Source: VRUE01 sp963737575
GTDB lineage: Bacteria; Actinomycetota; Thermoleophilia; Solirubrobacterales; 70-9
Direction of reading: 5' to 3'
NCBI GenBank assembly: GCA_963737575.1
Contig: CAVTTJ010000004.1
Span: 186,001 to 250,000 of the forward strand
Length of the DNA stretch: 64,000 nucleotides
The stretch's first letter is position 1. Every line of letters starts with the position of its first letter. Shown here one piece after another: positions 33,893-41,650 of the stretch. The notes under the pieces are model-generated. The model saw only the letters and a list, made by a program, of their open reading frames with translations, was not told where the DNA came from and ran no database searches. Both the position numbers and the translations under genes were made by a program.

Positions 33893-33967
33893 ATGGTCCT
33901 CGGCGTGATCTTCTGGATCCTGGGAGCGATGGGGCGTGCGGTGGGCGGTCGCCGCCACTACTACTAG
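33893..33967 (+). CDS. 24-residue hydrophobic micro-protein ending GRRHYY
   Basis: ATG 33893 is preceded by CGGAGG with 7-nt spacing, an optimal ribosome site. The ORF encodes MVLGVIFWILGAMGRA followed by VGGRRHYY and a TAG stop. The pattern of a short hydrophobic helix plus GRRHYY resembles the C-terminus of small hydrophobic actinobacterial proteins (DUF6131-like, from memory). This version is shorter than usual, with only one membrane segment. It lies 39 bp upstream of the alpha-oxoamine synthase gene on the same strand. Confidence 0.6.
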   Translation: MVLGVIFWILGAMGRAVGGRRHYY

Positions 33968-33992
33968 CGTCGCCGGCTCCCTGCGCGGTATC

Positions 33993-33998
33993 TAGACT
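33993..33998 (+). promoter_or_regulatory. -10 box of a probable leaderless promoter (alpha-oxoamine synthase)
   Basis: TAGACT ends 7 nt before ATG 34006, with no ribosome site in between. Confidence 0.45.
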
Positions 33999-34005
33999 TC
34001 GGCCC

Positions 34006-35262
34006 ATGAGCGAGACAGCCAGGGCGGCGGTCGACGTCTTCGAGAAGGCCCGCAGCCACGACCGGCTCGAGCAGCTCGAAGCCGCGAAGGAGCAGGGCCT
34101 CCTTCCGTACTTTCGCCTGCTTACCTCGGCCGCCGGCCCGGTCGTCGAGATGGAGGGCCGGGAGACGATCATGCTCGGCTCCAACAACTACCTCGGCCTG
34201 ACCGGCGACGAGCGCGTCAAGCAGGGCGCCCGCGACGCCCTCGAGGCGTTCGGCACCGGCGTCACCGGGTCGCGCCTGCTCAACGGCACGACCCCTCTTC
34301 ACATCGAGCTCGAGCGTGAGCTGGCCGAGTGGATGGGCGAGGACGACGCGATCGTCTACACGACCGGCTACCAGGCGAACGTGGGCTGCATCGGCGCGAT
34401 CCTCGAGCCCGGCGACACCGTCATCTGCGACTCGGGCGACCATGCCTCGATCCTCGACGGGTGCAGGCTCTCGGGCGCCCGGCTGCGGCCCTTCCGCCAC
34501 AACCGGATGGACAAGCTCGAGAAGATGCTGGGACGGGCCGCGGAGGACGGCGGCGGCGTCCTCGTCGTCGTCGACGGCGTCTTCTCGATGGAGGGCGACG
34601 TCTGCGACCTGCCGCGGACGGTCGAGCTCTGCAAGGCGCACGGGGCCCGGCTGCTGGTCGACGAGGCGCACGGGGCCGGCGTCCTCGGAGCCCGCGGGGC
34701 CGGAGCCTGCGAGGCGTTCGGCCTCGAGGACGAGGTCGACCTGCGGATGGGCACCTTCTCCAAGAGCCTCGCCTCCTGCGGCGGATTCATCGCCGGGCCC
34801 GCAGACGTGATCGAGTTCCTGCGGATCTCCTCGCGCTCTTTCGTCTTCAGCGCCTCGGCGGTCCCGGCCGCGGTCGGGGCGGCACTGGCGGCGCTGCGGG
34901 TGATCCGCAGCGACGGGCCGGCGCTGTTCGAGAGGCTCCTCGCCAACGCCGAGTACCTGCGCGAGGGCCTCCGCGGCCTCGGGCTTCAGGTCGTCGAGCC
35001 CGGCTCGCTAGCCGACGGCGGGATCGTCACGACGCCGGTGGTGCCGGTGATCGTCGGCGACGACTGGCAGGCGGTGCTGCTCTGGAAGGCACTGTTCGAG
35101 CGGGGCGTCTACACCAACGTCGCGATCCATCCCGCAGTCCCCCCCGGCGGCGCCCTCCTGCGGACGAGCCTGATGGCGACCCACGAGACCGACCACCTCG
35201 ACGCCGCGCTGGAGATCGTCGGCCGAGTCATCGAGGACTTCCCCGATCTCCCCCGGAGCTAG
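34006..35262 (+). CDS. PLP-dependent alpha-oxoamine synthase (KBL/AONS/serine palmitoyltransferase family)
   Basis: The 418-residue fold-type I PLP enzyme condenses an amino acid with an acyl-CoA. Motifs are SNNYLGLTGDERV (about 54), GTGVTGSRLLNGTTPLH (about 83), DEAHGAGVLG (about 222) and the PLP lysine in GTFSKSLASCGG (about 250). KBL, AONS and SPT cannot be separated by motif alone. The YFRLLTSAAGPVV start and the neighbouring GNAT-like gene favour an SPT-like enzyme, and no biotin or threonine catabolism genes are near. An unusual feature is VVPVIVGDDWQAVLLW, shared with SPT-like homologues. Confidence 0.85.
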   Translation: MSETARAAVDVFEKARSHDRLEQLEAAKEQGLLPYFRLLTSAAGPVVEMEGRETIMLGSNNYLGLTGDERVKQGARDALEAFGTGVTGSRLLNGTTPLHIELERELAEWMGEDDAIVYTTGYQANVGCIGAILEPGDTVICDSGDHASILDGCRLSGARLRPFRHNRMDKLEKMLGRAAEDGGGVLVVVDGVFSMEGDVCDLPRTVELCKAHGARLLVDEAHGAGVLGARGAGACEAFGLEDEVDLRMGTFSKSLASCGGFIAGPADVIEFLRISSRSFVFSASAVPAAVGAALAALRVIRSDGPALFERLLANAEYLREGLRGLGLQVVEPGSLADGGIVTTPVVPVIVGDDWQAVLLWKALFERGVYTNVAIHPAVPPGGALLRTSLMATHETDHLDAALEIVGRVIEDFPDLPRS

Positions 35263-35282
35263 GCCGCGGACCTGGTTTTACT

Positions 35283-35298
35283 TACCCCCGTCGGGGTA
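35283..35298 (+). terminator. Hairpin after the alpha-oxoamine synthase gene
   Basis: TACCCC (35283-35288) and GGGGTA (35293-35298) form a short stem followed by GTTT, 20 bp after the stop. Possible weak terminator. Confidence 0.4.
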
Positions 35299-35306
35299 GT
35301 TTCGGC

Positions 35307-35326
35307 CTTGTCCGAAATCGGACAAG
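35307..35326. promoter_or_regulatory. 20-bp palindrome upstream of mIHF
   Basis: CTTGTCCGA-AA-TCGGACAAG is a perfect 9+9 inverted repeat, about 215 bp upstream of the integration host factor start. It has the form of a dimeric regulator operator; it could also act as a hairpin with the preceding one. The protein that binds is unknown. Confidence 0.5.
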
Positions 35327-35541
35327 TTCGACGAGGCGGGAAAATTGTTGCTCTTAGCGACCGTGGAGCGGCCAGTTCGTCGACTCCGGGGTTGACGCTC
35401 ACCACCGAGCGGAATAGCTTCTTCCATCTCGTCGCTGCCTTCCGGGGCAGGGAGGCGGCGGAAGACACTCGACGCGACTGGCGCTGACTTGCCTGGGCGC
35501 GGGAGGTACCCCAGTTCAGTCACCCCAGGGAAGGAGCCCTT

Positions 35542-35901
35542 GTGAACACTGCTGCGATAGCCCCTGCTTCGACGACCGCCACCGCTCCCCAGCACATGCA
35601 GGCGCTCGCTCGAGCCAATCGAGTCCGGCTTGCGAGAGCCGAGCTGAAGCGATCGATAGCCCGCGGCGAGGTCGACGTGGCGGGGGTGATCGAGGAGTCC
35701 CCCTGGGAGACGGAGAGCATGACCCTGGCCGAGCTCCTGACCAGCCAGCGCCGCTGGGGCCGGACCCGCGCCCGGAAGTTCCTTCAGGGCCTGGCGCTGA
35801 ATGAGAACAAGCGGCTCGGGACGCTGACCACGCGCCAGCGCTCGCTCCTCGCCGGCGCGCTGCTGACGAAATCGGCGCCGCGGGACTCGCTCTTCGTCTG
35901 A
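35542..35901 (+). CDS. mihF: Actinobacterial integration host factor (mIHF-like)
   Basis: The 119-residue protein begins MNTAAIAPASTTATA, and a basic helical nucleoid protein follows: RVRLARAELKRSIARGEVDVAGVI, SMTLAELLTSQRRWGRTRARKFLQGL (helix-turn-helix and helix-two-turn-helix-like), RLGTLTTRQRSLLAGALL. This pattern matches the mycobacterial/streptomycete mIHF family, a nucleoid-associated DNA-binding protein. GTG 35542 is supported by GGGAAGGAG 8 nt upstream. The 279-bp upstream gap suggests complex regulation. It converges on the small membrane gene with 11 bp between stops. Confidence 0.9.
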   Translation: MNTAAIAPASTTATAPQHMQALARANRVRLARAELKRSIARGEVDVAGVIEESPWETESMTLAELLTSQRRWGRTRARKFLQGLALNENKRLGTLTTRQRSLLAGALLTKSAPRDSLFV

Positions 35902-35912
35902 GGCCCGGCCGG

Positions 35913-36323
35913 CTAGCCGCGCAGGCCGCCGACCTTGTAGGAGAGCCCGCCCGAAGCGCGCCGGAAGGCGGCGCGCAGGGCGAGGAAGGCGGCGACGAAG
36001 GCGACCGCGCCGGCCCCGAGGCAGATCGCCAGCTGCAGCCCGGCGAGGTAGAGGAGGCCGCCGGTGACCAGCACGAAGACGGTCCCGGCGAGCAGCGTCG
36101 AGTGCGAGCGGTAGCCGGCGAAGTGCTCGCGGACGGAGACCTCGAGGCCGCCCAGGGCGCCGAGGACAACCCCCAGTCCAAGAGCGGTCGGGTTGCCGCC
36201 GATGAACCCGATGACGAGGAGGATGATCCCGGCGAGGACGGTCAGCTCGGCGAGAGGGAACGCGCCCCATGGGGCCGGCGGACGCTCGTCACCCCGATCC
36301 CGTTTCGCGCTCAACGGCCGCAA
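35913..36323 (-). CDS. Small four-helix membrane protein
   Basis: The 136-residue protein has four predicted membrane segments (LTVLAGIILLVIGFIGG, LGLGVVLGALGGLEV, LLAGTVFVLVTGGLLYLA, CLGAGAVAFVAAFLALRA). The start is uncertain: a TTG at 36323 overlaps the 3' end of the upstream gene by 35 bp and no better start is visible. No family is recognised. Confidence 0.5.
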   Translation of the reverse strand: MRPLSAKRDRGDERPPAPWGAFPLAELTVLAGIILLVIGFIGGNPTALGLGVVLGALGGLEVSVREHFAGYRSHSTLLAGTVFVLVTGGLLYLAGLQLAICLGAGAVAFVAAFLALRAAFRRASGGLSYKVGGLRG

Positions 36324-36798
36324 GCCGTCCGGATAACGGGCATCCGGAGGAGACCTTGACCCGCCACCAGCCCATCAGCATCCCGATCGGGCCCAGGTGT
36401 GGGCGCGAGTGCCAGTGGCCGCAGCCGGGCTCGCCGATGTCGGCGCGGGAGATCCGGAGCCACTTGTGCTTCTCCGGAGCGGTGAGCATCCGCTCCAGCA
36501 GCTCGCGGTTGGCGGTCTCGAGCTCTTCACGCTCGCGCAGCGCCAGATGCCCGTCCGCGACCTGCGCCGCGAGGGCGTCGCGCACGGACTCGAGCTCGCC
36601 AAGGCCGAGCGCTCGCGGCTCCCGCGAGGCGGCCGGGACCGCGGCGTCGATGCGGAAGCGCGGGAAGGCCTCGGCGACGAGTGCCGAGAGCTGTCGCTCC
36701 AGGCGACCGATCTGGCGCCTCAACTCGGCGCGGGCGAGAAGCTCGTCCCCGCCGGAAAGAGGCTCGGTCCGGCTGTCTCGGTAAAGCAGATCCGGCAT
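36289..36798 (-). CDS. Conserved hypothetical protein with coiled-coil and WWRVKVSSGC motif
   Basis: The 169-residue protein begins MPDLLYRDSR. Residues about 15-110 are helical and charged, probably a coiled coil (LLARAELRRQIGRLERQLSAL). The C-terminal block WLRISRADIGEPGCGHWHSR ... LGPIGMLMGWWRVKVSSGCPL is Cys/His/Trp-rich and looks conserved, so a metal or nucleic-acid binding role is possible. I recognise the pattern from related actinobacteria but know no function. The start at ATG 36798 is the first good one. Confidence 0.55.
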   Translation of the reverse strand: MPDLLYRDSRTEPLSGGDELLARAELRRQIGRLERQLSALVAEAFPRFRIDAAVPAASREPRALGLGELESVRDALAAQVADGHLALREREELETANRELLERMLTAPEKHKWLRISRADIGEPGCGHWHSRPHLGPIGMLMGWWRVKVSSGCPLSGRLAAVERETGSG

Positions 36799-36869
36799 AA
36801 CCCGAAAACGAGTGTAGATCACCGCGCGGCCCACGATGCGGTGGCTTCGTTAAGGGAGTTTTCGTCCTG

Positions 36870-37541
36870 TCAGGCGGCTTCGAGCGTCGCCGCGGTCATC
36901 CACAGTGCCTCGTCGACAGCGATCTGGGGCACGCCCTTCACCTGCACCGCGGCCACCACGATCCGACGCGTCACCGGGGTGACGGCGCAGGCTTCCGAGG
37001 TGGGGCCGAAGAGCAGGCCGGCGGGAGCACCGTCGCCCGCGATCACCAGCGTCCCCTGCGCCAGCTCGCCGGGCCTCCCCGCCAACTCCTCCCCCAGTGT
37101 CGAGTCGCGGATGCACAGCCTGCCGCTGATCTGGTCGGCGTCGAACAGCCGCAGGGCGACGCCGGTCTCGATCGTCGCGATCGTCACCGCGTCGGCCGGC
37201 AGCCCGCGGGCCTTGAAGGCGCCCTCTCGCAGGCGCTCGAGCGCGAGCTCCTCGACCGGGGTCCGGGTGCGATCGGGGTCGAGCCCGATCTGGCGGAAGA
37301 AGGCGCGGTAGGCCCACGGGATCGGCCGTTCTCGCATCCGGACCGCGTGGGCGCCGTAGAAGCGGTCCGAGAGGTCGCGGAGGCGGCGGCGCACGTGCTC
37401 CGGGCTCGAGGCGGGCCGGCTGTCGACGGTGACCGAGGAGATCGCCAGGCCGGGGAACTCCACGGCGATGTGCGGAGTCACCCAGCCGGGGTCGGGGGCC
37501 GGCTCCCAACCGAGGTCCGTCCCCGCGGCGTCGGCCCCCAT
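36870..37541 (-). CDS. B3/B4 tRNA-binding-domain protein (COG3382-like)
   Basis: The 223-residue protein resembles the B3/B4 editing-site domain of PheRS beta as a free-standing protein: DRFYGAHAVRMRERPIPWAYRAFFRQIGLDPDRTRTPVEEL (about 60-100) and LFDADQISGRLCIRDSTLGEEL. Free-standing members may edit mischarged tRNA or bind D-aminoacyl-type substrates; activity is not established. ATG 37541 has GGGAGGAG 5-6 nt upstream, and the preceding 22-codon ORF ends on it (TGATG). Confidence 0.8.
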   Translation of the reverse strand: MGADAAGTDLGWEPAPDPGWVTPHIAVEFPGLAISSVTVDSRPASSPEHVRRRLRDLSDRFYGAHAVRMRERPIPWAYRAFFRQIGLDPDRTRTPVEELALERLREGAFKARGLPADAVTIATIETGVALRLFDADQISGRLCIRDSTLGEELAGRPGELAQGTLVIAGDGAPAGLLFGPTSEACAVTPVTRRIVVAAVQVKGVPQIAVDEALWMTAATLEAA

Positions 37542-37609
37542 CACAACTCCTCCCGCTTTGCTCGCTGCACGAAGAACCAGATATGCACGCTTGCTCGCTC
37601 CGCGCTCAT
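37541..37609 (-). CDS. Candidate 22-residue leader ORF
   Basis: A short ORF from ATG 37609 (MSAERASVHIWFFVQ, then RAKREEL) has GGAG 6 nt upstream. It starts 1 bp after the stop of the thioredoxin-fold gene and overlaps the B3/B4 start by one base, so it would couple translation of the two genes. No homology is known. It may be chance. Confidence 0.3.
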   Translation of the reverse strand: MSAERASVHIWFFVQRAKREEL

Positions 37610-37610
37610 G

Positions 37611-38267
37611 TCAGGCTCCTTCGGCCGCTGCCGTCGCCTTCAGAAGCGTCCTGATCCGGGCGCCGAGCTGCTCCGCGCTGAGGATGCCGATGCTCGCGTC
37701 CTGCAGCGTCCCGCCGGGGTAGACGTAGGCGAAGGTCGGGCAGCCACCCACCCTGTAGAGACTCGCGACGGCGCCGTCGCGGTCATACCCGACCGGCATC
37801 GTCCAGTCGCGTTCGCGGATCAGGTCGCGAACCGTTTCCCTGTCGTCGCGGATGTCGAGCGAGAGGAAACCCACCCGCCCACCGTAGCGCCTGTAGACCT
37901 GGTCGACCGCATCCTGCTCGGTGACGCAGTCGCCCCCCTTGCTGAACCAGAACGAGATCACGGAAGGGCCGCCGAATAGGTCGCAGACGCGGATCGAGCC
38001 AGGCACCGATACCCGGCAGGCCGGCTGCCGGCGGGCGTCCGCGGGACAGGGCAGCTGCGAGGTCGAGCAGTCGTCCTGGGCGATGTTGGCGTCGCCTTCC
38101 AGCTGGCCGGCGGCGTCTGGGACCGCGAACTCCGGCAGCGGCCAGCGCTCGGGGCGCTTGTCGAGGCCGAGGGTGCCCTCTCCCCCTTCGCCGATTTTGC
38201 TGATCACCGCGACCACGATCACGGCCAGGAAGACGATGCCGACGAGGATCGTGTACCGGTCCCTCAA
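37611..38267 (-). CDS. Thioredoxin-fold (AhpC/TlpA-like) membrane-anchored protein
   Basis: The 218-residue protein has an N-terminal anchor (RYTILVGIVFLAVIVVAVISK) and an extracytoplasmic thioredoxin-like domain: VISFWFSKGGDCVTEQD, GRVGFLSLDIRDDRETVRDLI, and the cis-proline element GGCPTFAYVYPGG. The usual CxxC is reduced to a single Cys (GGDC), so it is a one-Cys variant, with extra Cys in CSTSQLPC and VCD that may form structural disulfides. Start TTG 38267 overlaps the ATPase stop by 4 bp (TTGA). It is the fourth gene of the YrbE-Mkl operon. Confidence 0.8.
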   Translation of the reverse strand: MRDRYTILVGIVFLAVIVVAVISKIGEGGEGTLGLDKRPERWPLPEFAVPDAAGQLEGDANIAQDDCSTSQLPCPADARRQPACRVSVPGSIRVCDLFGGPSVISFWFSKGGDCVTEQDAVDQVYRRYGGRVGFLSLDIRDDRETVRDLIRERDWTMPVGYDRDGAVASLYRVGGCPTFAYVYPGGTLQDASIGILSAEQLGARIRTLLKATAAAEGA

Positions 38268-39181
38268 TCCATCGAGAGCGGTCCGGTGACGTCCGCCTTG
38301 AGGAACTGGGCGACGAAGGCGTTTTCAGAGTCGAACAGCTCTTCTTTGGGTCCGGACTCGACGATCTTGCCGTTCCAGAGGACCGCCAGGAAGTCGGCGA
38401 TCCGGCGAGCGGTGTTGAGGTCGTGGCTGATCGTCAGGTAGCAGCCGCCGTTCTCGGCATGGACCTCGCGGATCAACTCGCAGAGGAGCGCCGTCCGCAC
38501 CGGGTCGAGGCCGGAGTCGGGCTCGTCGAACATGACGATCGCCGGTTCGAGGACCAAGGCGCGGGCGAACCCGGCGCGCTTGCGCATCCCGCCCGAGAGC
38601 TCGTTCGGCATCTTGTACGTCGCCTCGGAGAGGCCGACCTCCTTCAGTCGCCGGTTGACGATCTCGCCGATCTCTTCCTCGCTTTTGTCGGTGTGCTGGC
38701 GGAGCGGGAAGGCGGTGTTGTCGTAGATGTTCATCGAGCCGAACAGGGCGCCGTCCTGGAACAGGAGGCCGAACTTTTTCCGCACGTCGAAGAGCTCGTC
38801 GTCGCTCATGTTCGGGATCGATTCGCCGTGGACGAGAACGTCGCCGGAGTCCGGGTAGAGAAGTCCGACGATGTGCTTGATCAGCACGCTCTTGCCGGTC
38901 CCGGACGGCCCGAGCACCATCGAGACCTGGTCTTCGGGCAGGCCGAGGTTGAGCCCGTTGAGGATCCGTGCGCGGCCGAACTGCTTGACGAGGTCGATGA
39001 CCTCGATCGCGTCCTCGCCGCCGTGGTCGCGCTTGCGGCCGGTGTGGAAGCGGTAGGGGTCGGACTCGCTCGGATCGACGCCGGGAATCACGAAGTCCCG
39101 GCCCATGATCGCCCCGTCCTCGCTCACGTACGGGCCGGTGTGCTCCTCGTTGCGCGGCTCCTGGTCCTGTTCGGTCGCCAT
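38264..39181 (-). CDS. Mce-system ABC ATPase (Mkl/MlaF-like)
   Basis: The 305-residue protein has an N-terminal acidic extension (about 50 residues, MATEQDQEPRNEEHTG) and an ABC domain: Walker A LGPSGTGKS, Q-loop LLFQDGALFGSM, signature LSGGMRKR, Walker B IVMFDEPDSGLDP, H-loop ISHDL. The FQDGALFGS element is typical of MlaF/Mkl ATPases energising Mce lipid importers. It lies 8 bp after the second YrbE gene. Confidence 0.88.
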   Translation of the reverse strand: MATEQDQEPRNEEHTGPYVSEDGAIMGRDFVIPGVDPSESDPYRFHTGRKRDHGGEDAIEVIDLVKQFGRARILNGLNLGLPEDQVSMVLGPSGTGKSVLIKHIVGLLYPDSGDVLVHGESIPNMSDDELFDVRKKFGLLFQDGALFGSMNIYDNTAFPLRQHTDKSEEEIGEIVNRRLKEVGLSEATYKMPNELSGGMRKRAGFARALVLEPAIVMFDEPDSGLDPVRTALLCELIREVHAENGGCYLTISHDLNTARRIADFLAVLWNGKIVESGPKEELFDSENAFVAQFLKADVTGPLSMD

Positions 39182-39189
39182 CTCTCTCG

Positions 39190-39987
39190 TCAGCCTCCTA
39201 TCGGCGCCCTCGGGTTGGCCCCCCAGAACACCAGGGTTCCTAACATCCCGATGATGTGGACTAAGACGATGTTTAGCACCATCGACTTGGCGGTCGCCGT
39301 GCCCACTCCGACCGGCCCCCCGGAGGCCGTATAGCCGTAGTAGCAGCCGACCATCACGATCGCGGTCGCCATGAACATCCCCTTGATCAAGCTGTAGAAC
39401 AGGTCGAGCGGGTTCTGGAACATCCAGAAGATCAGCAGGTACCCGCCCGATGAGACGTCGCCGATCTGTTCGACGACGGCGAGGTAGCTGGCGAAGTACA
39501 TGACGCCGATCCCGACCAGGTACATGAACGGGAAGGTGATCCAGGCGGCGAGCAGGCGTGTCGCGCAGAGGAAGGTGACGGGCTGTACGCCCATTACCTC
39601 GAGCGCGTCGATCTCGTCCGAGATCCGCATCGCGCCGAGCTCGGCGACGATCCCGGTCCCGACCTTGGCCGAGAGCATGTACCCGAACGCGTAGGGCAGG
39701 ACCTCGCGCAGGTCGCACCAGGCCGAGAACAGCCCGGCGTAGGCAGGCGCCCCCTGGGCGCGGAACAGGTACGCGCCCTCGATCCCGCAGGTCAGGCCGA
39801 GGACGAAGATCAGACCCCAGATGATCAGCGCCGAGCCGAGGATCAGGATCCCGGCCTGGCGCAGGCTCTCGCCGAAGAACTTGAGGACGCGGCCCGAGTA
39901 GACCAGCCCGGCGACCCGCGACCCGAAGCGGGCGATCTCGCCGAACGAGTCGAGCCAGCCGCGCGGGACTTCGAGCCAGGCGTTCAC
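39190..39987 (-). CDS. MlaE/YrbE-type permease, second subunit
   Basis: The 265-residue permease has about five to six helices and the MlaE family pattern: YAFGYMLSAKVGTGIVAELGAMRISDEIDALEVMG (about 95-130) and a C-terminal YGYTASGGPVGVGTATAKSMV. It pairs with the upstream YrbE to form the membrane core of an Mce-type lipid/steroid importer. GTG 39987; 4-bp gap to its partner. Confidence 0.88.
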   Translation of the reverse strand: MNAWLEVPRGWLDSFGEIARFGSRVAGLVYSGRVLKFFGESLRQAGILILGSALIIWGLIFVLGLTCGIEGAYLFRAQGAPAYAGLFSAWCDLREVLPYAFGYMLSAKVGTGIVAELGAMRISDEIDALEVMGVQPVTFLCATRLLAAWITFPFMYLVGIGVMYFASYLAVVEQIGDVSSGGYLLIFWMFQNPLDLFYSLIKGMFMATAIVMVGCYYGYTASGGPVGVGTATAKSMVLNIVLVHIIGMLGTLVFWGANPRAPIGG

Positions 39988-39991
39988 TCTC

Positions 39992-40801
39992 TCACCTGAT
40001 CGTCTGCAGCTCGGGGTTCGTCGCGAGCAGGGTCTGGGTGAAGACGTAGTTGAACGCGAACACGCCCATGAACGAGATCACCACCGCCTGGTTGACGGCG
40101 CGGCCGACGCCGGCGGCGCCGCCCGAAGCGGTCATCCCCTTGTAGCAGCAGACCACCGAGATGATCGCCCCGAACAGGGTGCACTTGATCACCGAGCCCC
40201 AAAGGTCGGTGACCGAGGCGTTCGAGAAGAGCGTCGCGAAGAAGCCGCCGAGCGGCTGGTTGTAGAGGATCTCGGCGAGGATGCCGCCGGTGATGCCGAA
40301 GATCAGGGCGTAGATGTCGAGCAGCCCGGTGATCAGCATCAGCGCCAGGAAACGCGGCACGACCAGGTTCTTGATCGGGTCGACCCCGAGCACCTGGAGC
40401 GCGTCGAGCTCCTCACGGATCTTGCGGGCGCCGAGGTCGGCGGTGATCGCCGTACCGGCGACGCCGGCGACGACGACTGCGGTCACCGCGGGGGCGATCT
40501 CGCGGATCGCGGCGAGGACGAAGAAGCCGCCGAGCCGGTCGAGGGCGCCGAACAGGTTGAGGACGTTCGCCGCCTGCAGGCCGGGTGCGCCGAAGCAGAT
40601 CGCGACCGTCGATACCAGCAGCGGGAACCAGCAGAGCTGCAACGCGAAGAGGAACTGGCCGATGAACTCCTCGCCGTACGGATACGGAGGGCGGATCGCG
40701 GAGATGATCGTCCTCCCCGTAAGGAGCATCATTTCCCCCACCTGTTCGAAGAACGACTTGGCGGGCAAGAACCTCCTGCCTATCGATGCGGCTGCTTCCA
40801 T
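39992..40801 (-). CDS. MlaE/YrbE-type permease, first subunit
   Basis: The protein is 269 residues from ATG 40801. The family hallmark reads VVVAGVAGTAITADLGARKIREELDALQVLGVDPIKNLV (about 110-148), with C-terminal CYKGMTASGGAAGVGRAVNQAVV. GGAGGAG 4-5 nt before ATG 40801 decides this start; a GTG at 40831 is an alternative. The order YrbE-YrbE-ATPase is conserved in Mce loci, but usually mce genes follow, and none is seen here. Confidence 0.88.
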   Translation of the reverse strand: MEAAASIGRRFLPAKSFFEQVGEMMLLTGRTIISAIRPPYPYGEEFIGQFLFALQLCWFPLLVSTVAICFGAPGLQAANVLNLFGALDRLGGFFVLAAIREIAPAVTAVVVAGVAGTAITADLGARKIREELDALQVLGVDPIKNLVVPRFLALMLITGLLDIYALIFGITGGILAEILYNQPLGGFFATLFSNASVTDLWGSVIKCTLFGAIISVVCCYKGMTASGGAAGVGRAVNQAVVISFMGVFAFNYVFTQTLLATNPELQTIR

Positions 40802-40959
40802 CAGCTCCTCCGGCGGTCGAGCCACTTCCACGTGACTCCGCTCAAGTGAATTGAGTGTATGGGATGGGATCGGCGCAACTGTTGAGATCGGGCTAACCCA
40901 CCACGGGGGCGGGAAAACGCGGTTGAGGCCGCAAAAGAGCGTGGTATGTTCCGGCCGCT

Positions 40960-41640
40960 TTGGAGCTCTCGGGGGGGAACCGCCTCAGAACGCGCCGGCG
41001 TTCCCGAATCGGCGTCGCCGCCATGTTCGGTGCCGCGATCGGCGCCACGCTCCTCGCCGGCTGCGGCGGCGGCTCGAGCTCCGACGAACCCAGCGGCACC
41101 CGCGAAGTCAAGGTGGTGACCGCGAGCTTCCCGGCCGAACAGAGCCTCGGCCAGACCTCGCTGATGAAGCTCGGCGTCCGCAACGAAAGCGAAGACTCGA
41201 TCCCGGCGCTGACGTACACGATCTCGATCGCCGGCAAGGAAGGCGAAGGGGCGACCCTTCCGTTCGCCGTCCGCGACCCGCAGCCGGGCCTTGCCCAGCC
41301 CGACCGCCCGGTCTGGGTCCTCGCCTATCACTATCCGAAGCTCGCCGGCTCCTCGGAACCGGGAGGGGCCGAAGGGGCCGCGCTCAAGACCTTCACCTTC
41401 GGCCCGCTGAAGCCGGGCGAGACGAGCGAAGCGGTCTGGAAGCTCTCGGCGACGCGCAAGGGCAGCTACCGCGTCGACTACTCGGTCGGCTCGACCGGCG
41501 AAGTCAAGCTCGAAACCGCGGACGGCGCCGAGCCGGGCGGCTCGTTCGGGGCGACGATCAGCCCCGAGGTCCAGAACGTGACGGTCAACGACGCCGGCGA
41601 AATCGTCGAACTGAAGGAACCGAGGAACCCCAACAAGTAG
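40960..41640 (+). CDS. Lipoprotein of unknown function
   Basis: The 226-residue protein begins with an Arg-rich n-region (NRLRTRRRSRIG), then AAMFGAAIGATLLAGC, a lipobox with Cys35. The mature part is beta-rich with no known motif (VVTASFPAEQSLG, LGVRNESEDSIPALTYTISIAG, PVWVLAYHYPKL), probably an immunoglobulin-like fold. TTG 40960 is used as start; an ATG at residue 22 would lose the basic region. Glutamate is GAA in nearly every codon. The next gene starts 10 bp later, so an operon with the sugar dehydrogenase is likely. Confidence 0.65.
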   Translation: MELSGGNRLRTRRRSRIGVAAMFGAAIGATLLAGCGGGSSSDEPSGTREVKVVTASFPAEQSLGQTSLMKLGVRNESEDSIPALTYTISIAGKEGEGATLPFAVRDPQPGLAQPDRPVWVLAYHYPKLAGSSEPGGAEGAALKTFTFGPLKPGETSEAVWKLSATRKGSYRVDYSVGSTGEVKLETADGAEPGGSFGATISPEVQNVTVNDAGEIVELKEPRNPNK

Positions 41641-41650
41641 CGTCCGCAGG

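Noticed and set aside
32599..34005. N-terminal extension of about 470 codons in frame with the PLP enzyme
   Set aside because: The extension is antisense to the GNAT-like gene; the family N-terminus and a TAGACT box fit ATG 34006.
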